Made by a program: the position numbers and the translations under genes. A model generated the notes under the pieces. The model had not been told where the DNA came from, ran no database searches, and worked only from the letters and a program-made list of their open reading frames with translations. Shown piece by piece: positions 20,527 to 28,889 of a stretch of DNA of 64,000 nt (position 1 is the first letter of the stretch; every line of letters starts with the position of its first letter). The stretch is taken from the NCBI GenBank assembly GCA_001563335.1, contig LRSL01000058.1, positions 1 through 64,000 on the forward strand, written 5' to 3'. Source of the DNA: Candidatus Thorarchaeota archaeon SMTZ1-45 (lineage in GTDB: Archaea; Asgardarchaeota; Thorarchaeia; Thorarchaeales; Thorarchaeaceae).

Positions 20527-21615
20527 ATGGACATCGATGAAAGAATCAGATTAATCACTGGTGTTGGAGAAGAGATAGTCACAAAACCAGAGTTAAAAAC
20601 ACTCTTAGAAGAAAAACCCAATCCCATAGCATATGATGGTTTTGAGCCTTCAGGATTAGCTCACCTGCCTTTCGGAGTGTTTCGGCCACTACTTTTGAAG
20701 GATTTACTAAAGGCTGGAGTCAGATTCAAGATTTGGCTTGCAGATTGGTTTGCGTGGATCAACAATAAGATGGGGGGCGACCTTGAAAAGATTAAGGCAA
20801 CAGGGAAGTACTTCATTGAAGTGTGGAAAGCAGCCGGAGTTCCAAGTGATAAGGTAGAGTATCTCTTCGCATCTGATGCTATGGACTCCATTGAATACTG
20901 GTCACGAGTTGTAAGGATTGCTAAGGTCACAACTGTTGCTAGAGCCACACGTGCGTTGACAATCATGGGAAGAAAAGAGGGCGAGATGTCAGAGGTTGCT
21001 CAATACTTCTACCCAGTAATGCAAGTGTCTGATATTTTTCATCTAGAGGCTGACATAACACAACTTGGGATGGATCAAAGAAGAGCAAATATGCTCGCGC
21101 GAGAGGTCGGACCTAAGCTAGGTCTATGGAAACCAGTTGTTGTTAGTCACCATATGTTGATCAATCTTGAGGGATCAATTGAGCCTGAGGGTCTCGATGA
21201 TATAGGACGAGACTTGCATATGATTGAAACCAAGATGAGTAAAAGTAAGCCATCTTCGAGCATTTTCATTCATGACTCTGAAGATGAGATTCGAACTAAG
21301 ATTATGCGAGCATATTGTCCTCCGAAAGAGGTCAAAGGTAATCCACTGATTGATTATGCTAAACACTTGATCTTTAGGTCTTTTGACACTATGAAAGTGG
21401 AAAGAAAACCTAAGTTTGGAGGAGATTTAGAGTTTCGAAATTATAAGGAGCTTGAGAAGAGCTATATATCCGGAGACCTTCATCCATTAGACCTAAAGAA
21501 CGCTATGATATTATATATTGACAAGATGGTGAAACCGCTTAGAGACCACTTTGAGAAAAAGAAGAGCGCAAGGGAAATGCTTGAGCTTGTTAGGAGTTAC
21601 CAAGTAACTCGGTAG
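20527..21615 (+). CDS. tyrS: Tyrosyl-tRNA synthetase, archaeal type
   Basis: This class I enzyme charges tRNA-Tyr with tyrosine in the cytoplasm. YDGFEPSGLAHLPFG near residues 36-50 holds the tyrosine-pocket segment and the HIGH-type motif (HLPFG), and KMSKSKP near residue 237 is the KMSKS loop. The length of 362 residues and lack of a C-terminal S4 domain fit the archaeal/eukaryotic form. No clear ribosome-binding site precedes ATG 20527, so it may be leaderless. Its last 26 bases overlap the 3' end of the convergent flippase-like gene. Confidence 0.93.
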   Translation: MDIDERIRLITGVGEEIVTKPELKTLLEEKPNPIAYDGFEPSGLAHLPFGVFRPLLLKDLLKAGVRFKIWLADWFAWINNKMGGDLEKIKATGKYFIEVWKAAGVPSDKVEYLFASDAMDSIEYWSRVVRIAKVTTVARATRALTIMGRKEGEMSEVAQYFYPVMQVSDIFHLEADITQLGMDQRRANMLAREVGPKLGLWKPVVVSHHMLINLEGSIEPEGLDDIGRDLHMIETKMSKSKPSSSIFIHDSEDEIRTKIMRAYCPPKEVKGNPLIDYAKHLIFRSFDTMKVERKPKFGGDLEFRNYKELEKSYISGDLHPLDLKNAMILYIDKMVKPLRDHFEKKKSAREMLELVRSYQVTR

Positions 21616-22639
21616 CCACTCGACGCTTTCGTGTGCTTCGAGTAACGAATCCCAAAGCAACAAAACCAACAATCACACTAAACCATAGCGTGACTACACG
21701 AATCAGAATTGTAGCTGCACTAGCACGTGCAACTGGGATACCAAGTAGAAATGTTATCAGTGCCACTGATGTGATTTCGTAGGTTCCGATACCTCCAGGG
21801 AGGAAGGAAACAGCTCCAATGATTGAAGCTGTTGCATGAACGAATGTTGCTTGAAGTAGAAGAACAAGCGAGGTTGGCAGAAGAGATGGCAAAATCGCAC
21901 CTGAGAGTAGACTAAGAAGTAACCAGAGCTCTAAACATTCCATGAACCAACCTGGCACACTAATTGCTGTACTTAAGACCAGAGGTTTTGGACCAAGTGT
22001 CTGAGTCATTGTATTTTCAATATCATCAAAGCTTTCTTGAAATCGCTTTAGTGGTCCTATAGATGTGAATCTTCTGAGTATCTTCTGATAGAAAGTTTTC
22101 TGACTCAATACAATTGCTGCAACAAGAACAACTCCACCTAGCATTACTACAGTTAAAAGTTGGTCTCCAGTGTTTACTCCGATTCCAAATCCAATCATAG
22201 CTAGAAGAACTAAAGCTAAAAGATCAGTGACACGTTCTGAAACTACAACTGGTACAGTCTTCGCAATTGGAGTTCCATTAATATCTCGGATGAAGTATCC
22301 TTTGATTGCTTCCCCAATCTTTCCAGGGGTTGTGGTAAGAGTGAATCCTGCAAGAAAGACACTGAAACTATCTTTATTCGTGAGGTGGACATCAATCCGT
22401 TTTAGATAGTACTGCCACTTTAGATATCTAATGATATAGTTTAGGAATGACAAAAACATCATTGCGGGTAAGACCCACCACCACTCGATGGACGCTAGTG
22501 CCAAAGTGACATCATCCAATTGACCATAGAGTCCCACTGCTGCAAAAACGACAACACTGAAGATTACAAATGCTATAACCTTCTGAGTACTTATCATGGA
22601 TTGCTCCATAGAGTTAGATTGTACATCACCAGCTGTCAT
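21590..22639 (-). CDS. Flippase-like membrane protein (UPF0104/AglD-C-terminal family)
   Basis: A polytopic membrane protein with about eight helices, for example VIAFVIFSVVVFAAVG, ALVLLAMIGFGIG and SVIVGFVALGF. The motifs TTTPGKIGEAIKGYF and VSERVTDLLALV, and VSFLPGGIGTYE later on, are typical of the lysylphosphatidylglycerol-synthase transmembrane family (UPF0104), which includes proteins linked to lipid-carrier and glycan flipping. I moved the start from the track's TTG (22645) to ATG 22639, which has AAGGAAGG eight bases upstream. It overlaps the end of the PHP gene, so it is the last gene of an operon with the UbiA-like enzyme. The flipping role is inferred from context. Confidence 0.72.
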   Translation of the reverse strand: MTAGDVQSNSMEQSMISTQKVIAFVIFSVVVFAAVGLYGQLDDVTLALASIEWWWVLPAMMFLSFLNYIIRYLKWQYYLKRIDVHLTNKDSFSVFLAGFTLTTTPGKIGEAIKGYFIRDINGTPIAKTVPVVVSERVTDLLALVLLAMIGFGIGVNTGDQLLTVVMLGGVVLVAAIVLSQKTFYQKILRRFTSIGPLKRFQESFDDIENTMTQTLGPKPLVLSTAISVPGWFMECLELWLLLSLLSGAILPSLLPTSLVLLLQATFVHATASIIGAVSFLPGGIGTYEITSVALITFLLGIPVARASAATILIRVVTLWFSVIVGFVALGFVTRSTRKRRVATELLGNS

Positions 22640-23315
22640 ATGCAACCTTCCTTATTCTTTGCCATAGCATTGTTGGAACATGTAACAAGAAAATGGATGG
22701 GTGCCCGGTAATCTGGGTTCGCCCTCGTTTCAGTTCTTCATAGATGTCATCCGCAGTTTCAATATCCTGTAACCATGTTTTTGCATTACCGATTTCCCAA
22801 TAGGTATGCCCGTCACTTCCAGCTGTCATAGGTTTATTCAGTCGTTTAGCAAGTTTTTGTGCTCTCTTATTGAACAAATTAATTATGCATCTTGAGTTGA
22901 TCCCCTCTATCAGATCGACATGTTTCTGAATTATAGCATCTGGGAGACCTTGTCTCTCAGCTGTGTATCTTCGAAGAGGGTCTCGTGGATGTGGCAGTAC
23001 GACTAGTCCATTGCAATCGTGGATATCTTCAGAGGTTTCTTCGAAAGACCTGTTCTCAATATGCTCTGAAACAAAGAGTCCTATCACTTCGCCAAAATCT
23101 GTGGTCTTGTATTCACATGCTGGTATAATAAATCTACCATCTCGTTCAATAACCTTAAGCGTCGCTGCTCTCCAGTGTTCAGTCGGTGCAACTCCTCTTA
23201 GTCCCTTTTTCTTCATGAGTCTAAACAGTGTGTACGGACTTTGCATTCCATCCTTCGAGTGGATCGTATGCATATGTAAGTCGAAGGCGGAAAGTCTGTC
23301 ACTCAATGGATTCAC
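22626..23315 (-). CDS. PHP-domain metal-dependent phosphoesterase
   Basis: The 229 residues show PHP motifs in order: DLHMHTIHSKDG near residue 11 (metal-binding HxH), PTEHWRAA near 40, PACEYKTT near 62, VVLPHPRDPLRR near 100 and TAGSDGHTYW near 175. PHP proteins hydrolyse phosphate monoesters or diesters with a cluster of divalent metals. The gene starts with GTG four bases after the stop of the UbiA-like gene and overlaps the flippase-like gene, so all three are likely co-translated. In this setting it could dephosphorylate a phosphoribosyl-lipid intermediate, an inference. Confidence 0.75.
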   Translation of the reverse strand: MNPLSDRLSAFDLHMHTIHSKDGMQSPYTLFRLMKKKGLRGVAPTEHWRAATLKVIERDGRFIIPACEYKTTDFGEVIGLFVSEHIENRSFEETSEDIHDCNGLVVLPHPRDPLRRYTAERQGLPDAIIQKHVDLIEGINSRCIINLFNKRAQKLAKRLNKPMTAGSDGHTYWEIGNAKTWLQDIETADDIYEELKRGRTQITGHPSIFLLHVPTMLWQRIRKVAYDSW

Positions 23316-23319
23316 CCTA

Positions 23320-24276
23320 TTATGGGATTATTGGAGGGAATAGAGGTGGAAAGAGGTCGAAAAGGAAGTTGTAGATGTCAACATAGAAGAACAACGTTAT
23401 AATCAGAGTGACAAAGAACAAGATACCACCAATGAGGATTCCTTTATCCTTGAAAGCTAGGTGCGGTTTCCTACCTACATCACTTTCAGTATAAACAAGG
23501 TAGACGTATCTTAGCACAATGCCTGCGACTATTGGAACAGTAATAATGACTGGTTGAGTTTCCAATACCAATTGATAATTGGCATAGCAGTATAAAGCAT
23601 AGAATAGAACCACCCAGGTTGCTGACATTGAAATTCCATGATTTAACATAGATTCAGTATATTGTTTGAAGACAGGTTTGTGAAGAGGTGCATCGTCCCC
23701 TAGTAATTGTAATTCATTCATCCGCTTTCCAAAGCCAAGAACTAGAGCAACAAAGAAGACACCAATTACAAGCCAAGACGTGAATGGTTGTTCAATGAGG
23801 AATGTGCCTGCAATTGCTCTTATGATGAATCCAACAGCTATTATACATACATCAACAATTGCATAGTTACGTAATTTCCAATTATACAACTGGCTGTTTA
23901 TGATATAAAGCACTACCATCAAAAAGAATGCTGCGTCTTGAGCCCAAGATAATATAAGGCCACTGACTAGCAGCACTGTAGCCAATCCTCGAGCATTTGT
24001 TCGTGATGCTTGACCTGATGGTAAGGGGCGTTTTCGTTTTTCAGGGTGAGCCGCATCTTTCTCAAGGTCTACTATGTCATTGAAAATGTATCCGGCACTT
24101 GATACCGCACAGAGTACTCCAAATCCAAACAATAAAACAGGCATACTGATTATAACAGAGTTAAACCAGTTTCCAAAGTTATCCAAATGACCAAAGACAA
24201 CAGGTAGGAAAATAAGCACATTCTTGTACCATTGGTGTGGCCGCATTAGTTTCAGATAATCATAGAATCCCATCAT
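23320..24276 (-). CDS. UbiA-family phosphoribosyl-polyprenyl-phosphate synthase-like enzyme
   Basis: An integral membrane prenyltransferase of about nine helices. The first conserved motif, NDIVDLEKDAAHPEKRKRP near residue 66, contains the NDxxDxxxD metal site plus the HPxKRxRP extension that marks decaprenyl-phosphate phosphoribosyltransferases rather than the quinone or archaeal-lipid UbiA enzymes. MRPHQWYKNVLIFLP at the N-terminus also matches that subgroup. Such enzymes join PRPP to a polyprenyl phosphate, giving a lipid-linked ribose-5-phosphate. AGGAG precedes the ATG. Neighbours are DUF362 upstream and PHP and flippase-like genes downstream, which suits a lipid-linked pentose pathway. 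Confidence 0.75.
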   Translation of the reverse strand: MMGFYDYLKLMRPHQWYKNVLIFLPVVFGHLDNFGNWFNSVIISMPVLLFGFGVLCAVSSAGYIFNDIVDLEKDAAHPEKRKRPLPSGQASRTNARGLATVLLVSGLILSWAQDAAFFLMVVLYIINSQLYNWKLRNYAIVDVCIIAVGFIIRAIAGTFLIEQPFTSWLVIGVFFVALVLGFGKRMNELQLLGDDAPLHKPVFKQYTESMLNHGISMSATWVVLFYALYCYANYQLVLETQPVIITVPIVAGIVLRYVYLVYTESDVGRKPHLAFKDKGILIGGILFFVTLIITLFFYVDIYNFLFDLFPPLFPPIIP

Positions 24277-24296
24277 TGTTCTCTCCTAGCAATCCT

Positions 24297-25376
24297 TCAT
24301 TCTGAATACGTGCTCCAAAGATTACCCCATTCAGTTTCCTCAAGGAACCATTTGACCCATTTCCTCCCCTTCAGAGGAAGCCAAATCCCGTCATGATATA
24401 GTCCGGATAGCTGTGTGGGGAGCCACATCAGCGGAGACCTGAACAAGAATGTTTCCATTCCTGGAAACCGAAGAAATCCACGATTAAAAGCAATGACTGG
24501 ACTCTTTCCTGGACTCATATTGAAATTTGGGAGATCCTTCCATGTTTCAAAGTCCCCTACAATCTCAATCTTATCAGGGTTGGATTCACCAAGCCCCAAA
24601 TCGCTGGCGATCTTAAGCTTGTGTACGCAGTCTTGATCAATTCCCATAAGTCGGGTCTGAACGGTATCTGCAGCGACCATATCTGATGTCGCAATCAAGA
24701 TGTTCCCAATCTTTGGAATCATAGTCCTAGGACCAGCTCCATCTCCCATTACAGTGCCATCTGTAAGGACAAACTCAGAGTGGGAGATTGTTTGTTGCAT
24801 GAGTAGCAAGTCCACAAGTATCTCGTGAATCTTGAGATGTGCAAGATGCCTATTCTTGGTGAGATAAAGACCAAAGGAGTCCTTGAGCGCTCCTGTCATT
24901 TGGGTATGACCATGGGTTTTGATGGTTGGCAGATGAATAATGTTGGTACCAAAGATTTCCTTTGGAGCGATTGTTTCGCCAAATATGTCCTCCATAACCA
25001 AAGTCTTCTGAGGAAGTTTAACATCCACATATGTTGCTTTTATCAGCGGCAGAAACTTAATTCGGTGTTTCTTCATGACAGGATACCAGTTATTATTCTT
25101 GACACCTGCATAGATGTTGGTTACGACAGTTTCGTTTTCTACAGCTTGTATCCTTCTGTGGTCAAAGCCATCAGAGATTAGTTTCTTGAGAAGACCATCG
25201 AATATGTATGGATTTGTTGAACACGCAGGATACAGTTTGCTCCAAGAGAGATTCAGCTTGATTGTGGTGTCTACATCCTTAGACACGAACTTATCATAAT
25301 CTGCGAGTTCCATTACTCTCGCAATATCTTCATTGATTGTCTTAGGGGTGGTTCTGACAACAGCTACCTTTGGCAT
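24297..25376 (-). CDS. DUF362-family protein
   Basis: The 359-residue protein has the DUF362 pattern: an N-terminal VAVVRT strand, TTIKLNLSW near residue 40, HLPTIKTHGHTQMTGALKDSFGLY near 145, and VLTDGTVMGDGAGP near 205. Some members carry 4Fe-4S clusters, but none is visible here. The biochemical role of the family is poorly defined. It sits 20 bases upstream of the UbiA-like gene and is probably first in that operon; about 90 noncoding bases separate it from the phosphatase gene upstream. Confidence 0.72.
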   Translation of the reverse strand: MPKVAVVRTTPKTINEDIARVMELADYDKFVSKDVDTTIKLNLSWSKLYPACSTNPYIFDGLLKKLISDGFDHRRIQAVENETVVTNIYAGVKNNNWYPVMKKHRIKFLPLIKATYVDVKLPQKTLVMEDIFGETIAPKEIFGTNIIHLPTIKTHGHTQMTGALKDSFGLYLTKNRHLAHLKIHEILVDLLLMQQTISHSEFVLTDGTVMGDGAGPRTMIPKIGNILIATSDMVAADTVQTRLMGIDQDCVHKLKIASDLGLGESNPDKIEIVGDFETWKDLPNFNMSPGKSPVIAFNRGFLRFPGMETFLFRSPLMWLPTQLSGLYHDGIWLPLKGRKWVKWFLEETEWGNLWSTYSE

Positions 25377-25464
25377 TATGAATCAACTCTGGAAATTGTC
25401 CCCATGTTCGTTCGTTGTTGGCAAATGTTCTTCTTAATAACTTGCCTCAATGGTGGGAGTTGCA

Positions 25465-26304
25465 CTAGAGATTATGTGCTTCCACTTTCAAATTGTTTCC
25501 TAATCGCACGACCTTAGGCATAGCAGCTCCATGATATGATGCGCTGAAAATGCTGATTAGTTTTCCATCAAAGAACTTCCTGATTCCTTCAGGAAATACT
25601 TCATGCGCTCTGAACATCATCGATATGCTAAAATTCTCTGCAAACTCATTGAAAGCTCTCCGTCCAAATGCCTTTACCCGGGCACCTCGTGAATTTGCTG
25701 CAAACCAGAAATCTGCTTCTTTAGGATCATTCCATGCCATCTGAAACAAGATGTCATCTGGAAAGTTCCGATCGAATCTGTCACATTCCTGAATATCATT
25801 GAGAGATTTTACTCCCTCCGGTATTCCGCCATGACAAGCAAAGATAGAATTGTGGTTGATTGCAGCCATGGGAAGTACTTGAAACACTTCCAAATACTTA
25901 CTATAAATTTCATAGGAGAACTTTCTCATGACTTCTGTATAGAATCCATAACGTTGTGCAACCTCGTCTGACTCATGATTCCCTCGGAGCATGATTGCAC
26001 GTTCTGGATCACTTAATGTTAGAGCCATTACCATATTGAAGGTTTCAACCTGTGCGGGTCCTCTGTCTGCATAATCTCCTAAAAAAACAAAATTATAGTT
26101 CTTGTATTTTTCAAACAAATCCTGAACACTAAGGACTGAATTAAACTCTCCATGAAGGTCTCCGACAAAGAATAGGTTACGAGATGGGATTTCCATTACA
26201 TTCGATTCATTTCGATACAGGTCTCTAATCATTCCGGTTAAAACGTCAATATCCTCTGATGTCATGTTCAGATTCCCTTTTAGTATGGACTGAACGATAT
26301 CCAC
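25465..26304 (-). CDS. PPP-family serine/threonine protein phosphatase
   Basis: All signature motifs of PP1/PP2A-type phosphatases are present: GDLHGEF near residue 48, GDYADRGP near 76, RGNHESD near 106 and CHGGIPEG near 157, with a C-terminal RAHE near 232. These bind two metal ions and hydrolyse phosphoserine or phosphothreonine. At 279 residues it is essentially a bare catalytic domain. The start is GTG. It follows the TIGR00725-like gene by 16 bases on the same strand. Presence of a eukaryote-like phosphatase is known in archaea and does not by itself mark the lineage. Confidence 0.88.
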   Translation of the reverse strand: MDIVQSILKGNLNMTSEDIDVLTGMIRDLYRNESNVMEIPSRNLFFVGDLHGEFNSVLSVQDLFEKYKNYNFVFLGDYADRGPAQVETFNMVMALTLSDPERAIMLRGNHESDEVAQRYGFYTEVMRKFSYEIYSKYLEVFQVLPMAAINHNSIFACHGGIPEGVKSLNDIQECDRFDRNFPDDILFQMAWNDPKEADFWFAANSRGARVKAFGRRAFNEFAENFSISMMFRAHEVFPEGIRKFFDGKLISIFSASYHGAAMPKVVRLGNNLKVEAHNL

Positions 26305-26320
26305 TTTTCATACTCACAAC

Positions 26321-26824
26321 CTATTTCCAGTTCAGTGCCTGAAAGACCATTTCTACAGCCTCTTCTGGAGTATTCGCAGCATACACGATGTCTGTGCGTC
26401 TTTCATCAATTTTCCCTCCAGCTAGCTTAGCTGCCCATCCTCCAGTTGGCACTAGCGATACTACTGGTTTGTCGGAAAACCAAGCAATAGCTATCTCGCT
26501 TAATGTGCCAGCAAATCCGTCAATGGCTATCACAGCATCTCCAGTTTTTGCAACAAGAAAATTCCTTGCATATCCAAGGCCAGTCGGGATAGCAATGTCA
26601 ATATACTCATTGGCATGCTCCTTAGCATCTGTTGGCAAGATGCCAAGTGTTTGTCCACCTCTCTCTTTGGCTCCTTTGCATGCAGCTTCCATTACTCCTC
26701 CAAGACCACCACAGCATAGGACTGCCCCTCTCCTGGCAATCTCAGCACCAACTCTTTCAGCTAATTCCAGATTATCTGGGCTGCTATCCGAACCTCCAAT
26801 TACAGAAATTACCCGTGCTGGCAA
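26321..26824 (-). CDS. LOG/TIGR00725-like Rossmann protein
   Basis: The protein has the glycine-rich SLOG fold: VISVIGGSDSS at the N-terminus, GAVLCCGGLGGVMEAACKGA near residue 35 and AGTLSEIAIAW near 103. This is the TIGR00725 branch, related to lysine-decarboxylase-like LOG proteins and DprA, whose substrate is generally unknown; nucleotide binding is likely. The PGGxGT motif typical of LOG phosphoribohydrolases is replaced by DGFAGTLSE. The TTG start is supported by GGAG eight bases upstream; the nearest upstream in-frame codon is a stop. Confidence 0.75.
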   Translation of the reverse strand: MPARVISVIGGSDSSPDNLELAERVGAEIARRGAVLCCGGLGGVMEAACKGAKERGGQTLGILPTDAKEHANEYIDIAIPTGLGYARNFLVAKTGDAVIAIDGFAGTLSEIAIAWFSDKPVVSLVPTGGWAAKLAGGKIDERRTDIVYAANTPEEAVEMVFQALNWK

Positions 26825-26840
26825 GACTCATCTCCACACT

Positions 26841-27962
26841 TCAATAGCTATGTGATGTTTCAAAGTTATGCAATTTCTTTTTTAGCATACTGAAAACGTC
26901 TTTTGATAGCCTTCCCTCTTTCACTCTCTCTTTAGCTGCTTCAAGAAGGGACGTTCCTGAATCAGTTTCTTTGAATCCCAATAGAATCTCCTCTGGAACC
27001 TCCTCAATTGGGATGGCCGGGTTTGGATCAAAACGTGTGCAAATTGTTGTTCGTTGGATTTGTTTCTTCACGTGAGAAGGCAACATTCCAGCTGAGAGAG
27101 CATAGATTTTAGCTATCGTGAGTATAGCTCGTGATCCCATCTCAGTTGAGGACCAACCTGAATCAGTCCCTACAATACAGATGTTTGATTGTCTCTTGCA
27201 ACTATGTGAACAATATCTGCAGATTCCTGGTTCCATTTGAATTATACCAGTTTTCATGCAAACCCATGCAACTCCCTCATTAAGTTCTATTCCGCAAGAG
27301 TCACCAACGATTCTTAGTCCGAGTTCTACTGCTATATTACGTATTTCATCAACTTCCTCCTCTGAGTTAGGTGGTTTCATTGTATCGTGTTCAATTGGTT
27401 CATAGATTGGACATTCATTTTCATTTAGAGCAACAATCATAGGAAGAGGGTTTTTTTGAGAACTTCTCGAGATTAATCCTTCTGCTACAAACCTCATAAC
27501 TTCATCAATATGCTGGGCCGCATGTACTGGAAGTTGTGACTCGAAAAATGCATCTAGCTGATAGGATCCAGCTTCTGCTTCTCTAACAGATCCTACAATT
27601 ACAATAACCAAAGGTGTCTGTCGATTGAGTGAAAGTCTATTGAATATCGTAGGTATGTCATCTATCTCATCTGGTCGAAGAATCAGTATAATTGCACGAT
27701 GACCCTTTGTAAAACTCTGCGATAGCCTCTCCATTCTTTGAGAATAGGGTATGGACCACAGTTGAAGCACTACACTAGCATTCTCTTGAAAATCAAATCT
27801 CACTACTCCAAGACTCAAACCAATTGAATTATACATCTGACAAGAAACACGATCTCCTGACGCCCTACTAAGGAAACCAGTTTGAAGCGGCAAATTATTT
27901 CCTACAATAAGGACCTTGAATATCATGCGCTCTTTAACAATGTTCGGAGTAGTCATTCTCAT
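26841..27962 (-). CDS. Degenerate Ras/Rab-like domain fused to a cysteine-rich C-terminal region
   Basis: Residues 13-150 keep the layout of a small GTPase but not its active residues. FKVLIVGNNLPLQTG matches a P-loop in register (GxxxxGKT), with G-K replaced by L-Q. The switch II segment that would read WDTAGQE is WSIPYSQ, followed by the usual pattern SFTKGHRAIILILRPDE. The NKxD position reads VGSVRE. Nucleotide binding therefore looks lost. Residues ~210-373 are a separate region with cysteines arranged as CxxCxxxCxxxxxxC (starting ICRYC), plus two more before, suggesting a zinc or Fe-S site. The start may be ATG 27962 or Met13. I know no named family with this combination. Confidence 0.6.
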   Translation of the reverse strand: MRMTTPNIVKERMIFKVLIVGNNLPLQTGFLSRASGDRVSCQMYNSIGLSLGVVRFDFQENASVVLQLWSIPYSQRMERLSQSFTKGHRAIILILRPDEIDDIPTIFNRLSLNRQTPLVIVIVGSVREAEAGSYQLDAFFESQLPVHAAQHIDEVMRFVAEGLISRSSQKNPLPMIVALNENECPIYEPIEHDTMKPPNSEEEVDEIRNIAVELGLRIVGDSCGIELNEGVAWVCMKTGIIQMEPGICRYCSHSCKRQSNICIVGTDSGWSSTEMGSRAILTIAKIYALSAGMLPSHVKKQIQRTTICTRFDPNPAIPIEEVPEEILLGFKETDSGTSLLEAAKERVKEGRLSKDVFSMLKKKLHNFETSHSY

Positions 27963-28069
27963 TGATTACATAGGCATTTCTGATATAATAACTATGGGTT
28001 GGAGTATAATTCTACTTCTTATCAGTGGGAAGGTATTTCTTATGCTTGTCAAACAAGAGATTGAGAAAA

Positions 28070-28444
28070 ATGGTTCGCATCTACAAAGCTAAAGACTCAG
28101 AAAGAGTTAGCCGCGCTGGTTACGTGGCAAATTATGTTGCTGACCTTAAATTTATGCGCTCCCTAGAAAGTTGCGGAGTAATTCTTGTTGAAATTAGTGA
28201 CATAGGAAAGAGCTCACCACATGCCCATGAGCATTTGGAAGAGGTGTTCATAATTCTATCCAAGATGATGATTTACATAAATGACACACCTTATGAACTG
28301 GATGAAGGTGATGTTGTAATCGTTCAACCTGGTGAAGAACATTCCTTTGAAACTAAGAATAATCAGAGTGGAAAGATTATTGCATTGAAGTTTCCAAATA
28401 TCAAGGATGATAAAGTTGTAAAGGGAAAACAGAATACTTCCTAG
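28070..28444 (+). CDS. Small cupin-domain protein
   Basis: A single cupin barrel: HAHEHLEEVFIIL supplies the two histidines and glutamate of motif 1, and PGEEHSFET the histidine of motif 2, enough for a mononuclear metal site. The substrate cannot be predicted. The track starts at GTG 28025, but I prefer ATG 28070 (MVRIYKAKDS), which begins where cupin homology normally does. It is divergent from the pseudo-GTPase gene and its last four bases overlap the 3' end of the opposite-strand membrane protein gene. Confidence 0.75.
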   Translation: MVRIYKAKDSERVSRAGYVANYVADLKFMRSLESCGVILVEISDIGKSSPHAHEHLEEVFIILSKMMIYINDTPYELDEGDVVIVQPGEEHSFETKNNQSGKIIALKFPNIKDDKVVKGKQNTS

Positions 28445-28887
28445 TATTCATAGTCATCGAAGTCGAAATCATCATCTTCATCGTCAAAGATAATGTCTAT
28501 TGGAGGTCTTTGAGAGCCTAGGAGAGTTGAAGCAGGAACTGAGCGCTCTATTGCTTTACGGAGCTCCCTCCATTCACGATGCCTACGACGTCTTCCCAAA
28601 TAACCTGCAGCAGTGATTATACCAAACGATACTATTCCTGCCAAATAGAGTTCGATTCGTGAATTGAATAACCCCGAAGCAGCACTTAGCGCTAGAACTA
28701 CGATTCCTCCAATAATCAAAACATTAAGTGAACAATCACATGTAATGCCAAGTTGCTTTGGTCCTACTTGGAAGTCCTCTGGATCTGATCCTGGTGCTAG
28801 ATTAAGGTAGTAGTTGAATGCTGTAGCAAGCAGAACAACAACAATTAGGATTGTCCAAGTTAGCAATTCCAATTCTCTTCCATCCAT
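28441..28887 (-). CDS. Small two-helix membrane protein with acidic tail
   Basis: This 148-residue protein has a membrane segment at ~8-27 (LLTWTILIVVVLLATAFNYY) and a second hydrophobic region at ~50-90. The C-terminus is extremely acidic, a run of Asp/Glu with Phe and Tyr. I recognise no family. The start lies two bases after the stop of the PIN-domain gene, so the two are co-transcribed and may act together, perhaps with this protein recruiting the PIN protein to the membrane. That last point is inference. Confidence 0.6.
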   Translation of the reverse strand: MDGRELELLTWTILIVVVLLATAFNYYLNLAPGSDPEDFQVGPKQLGITCDCSLNVLIIGGIVVLALSAASGLFNSRIELYLAGIVSFGIITAAGYLGRRRRHREWRELRKAIERSVPASTLLGSQRPPIDIIFDDEDDDFDFDDYEY

Positions 28888-28889
28888 TA

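Noticed and set aside
26388-26855. 155-residue plus-strand ORF
   Set aside because: Antisense shadow of the LOG/TIGR00725 gene, which has clear motifs.
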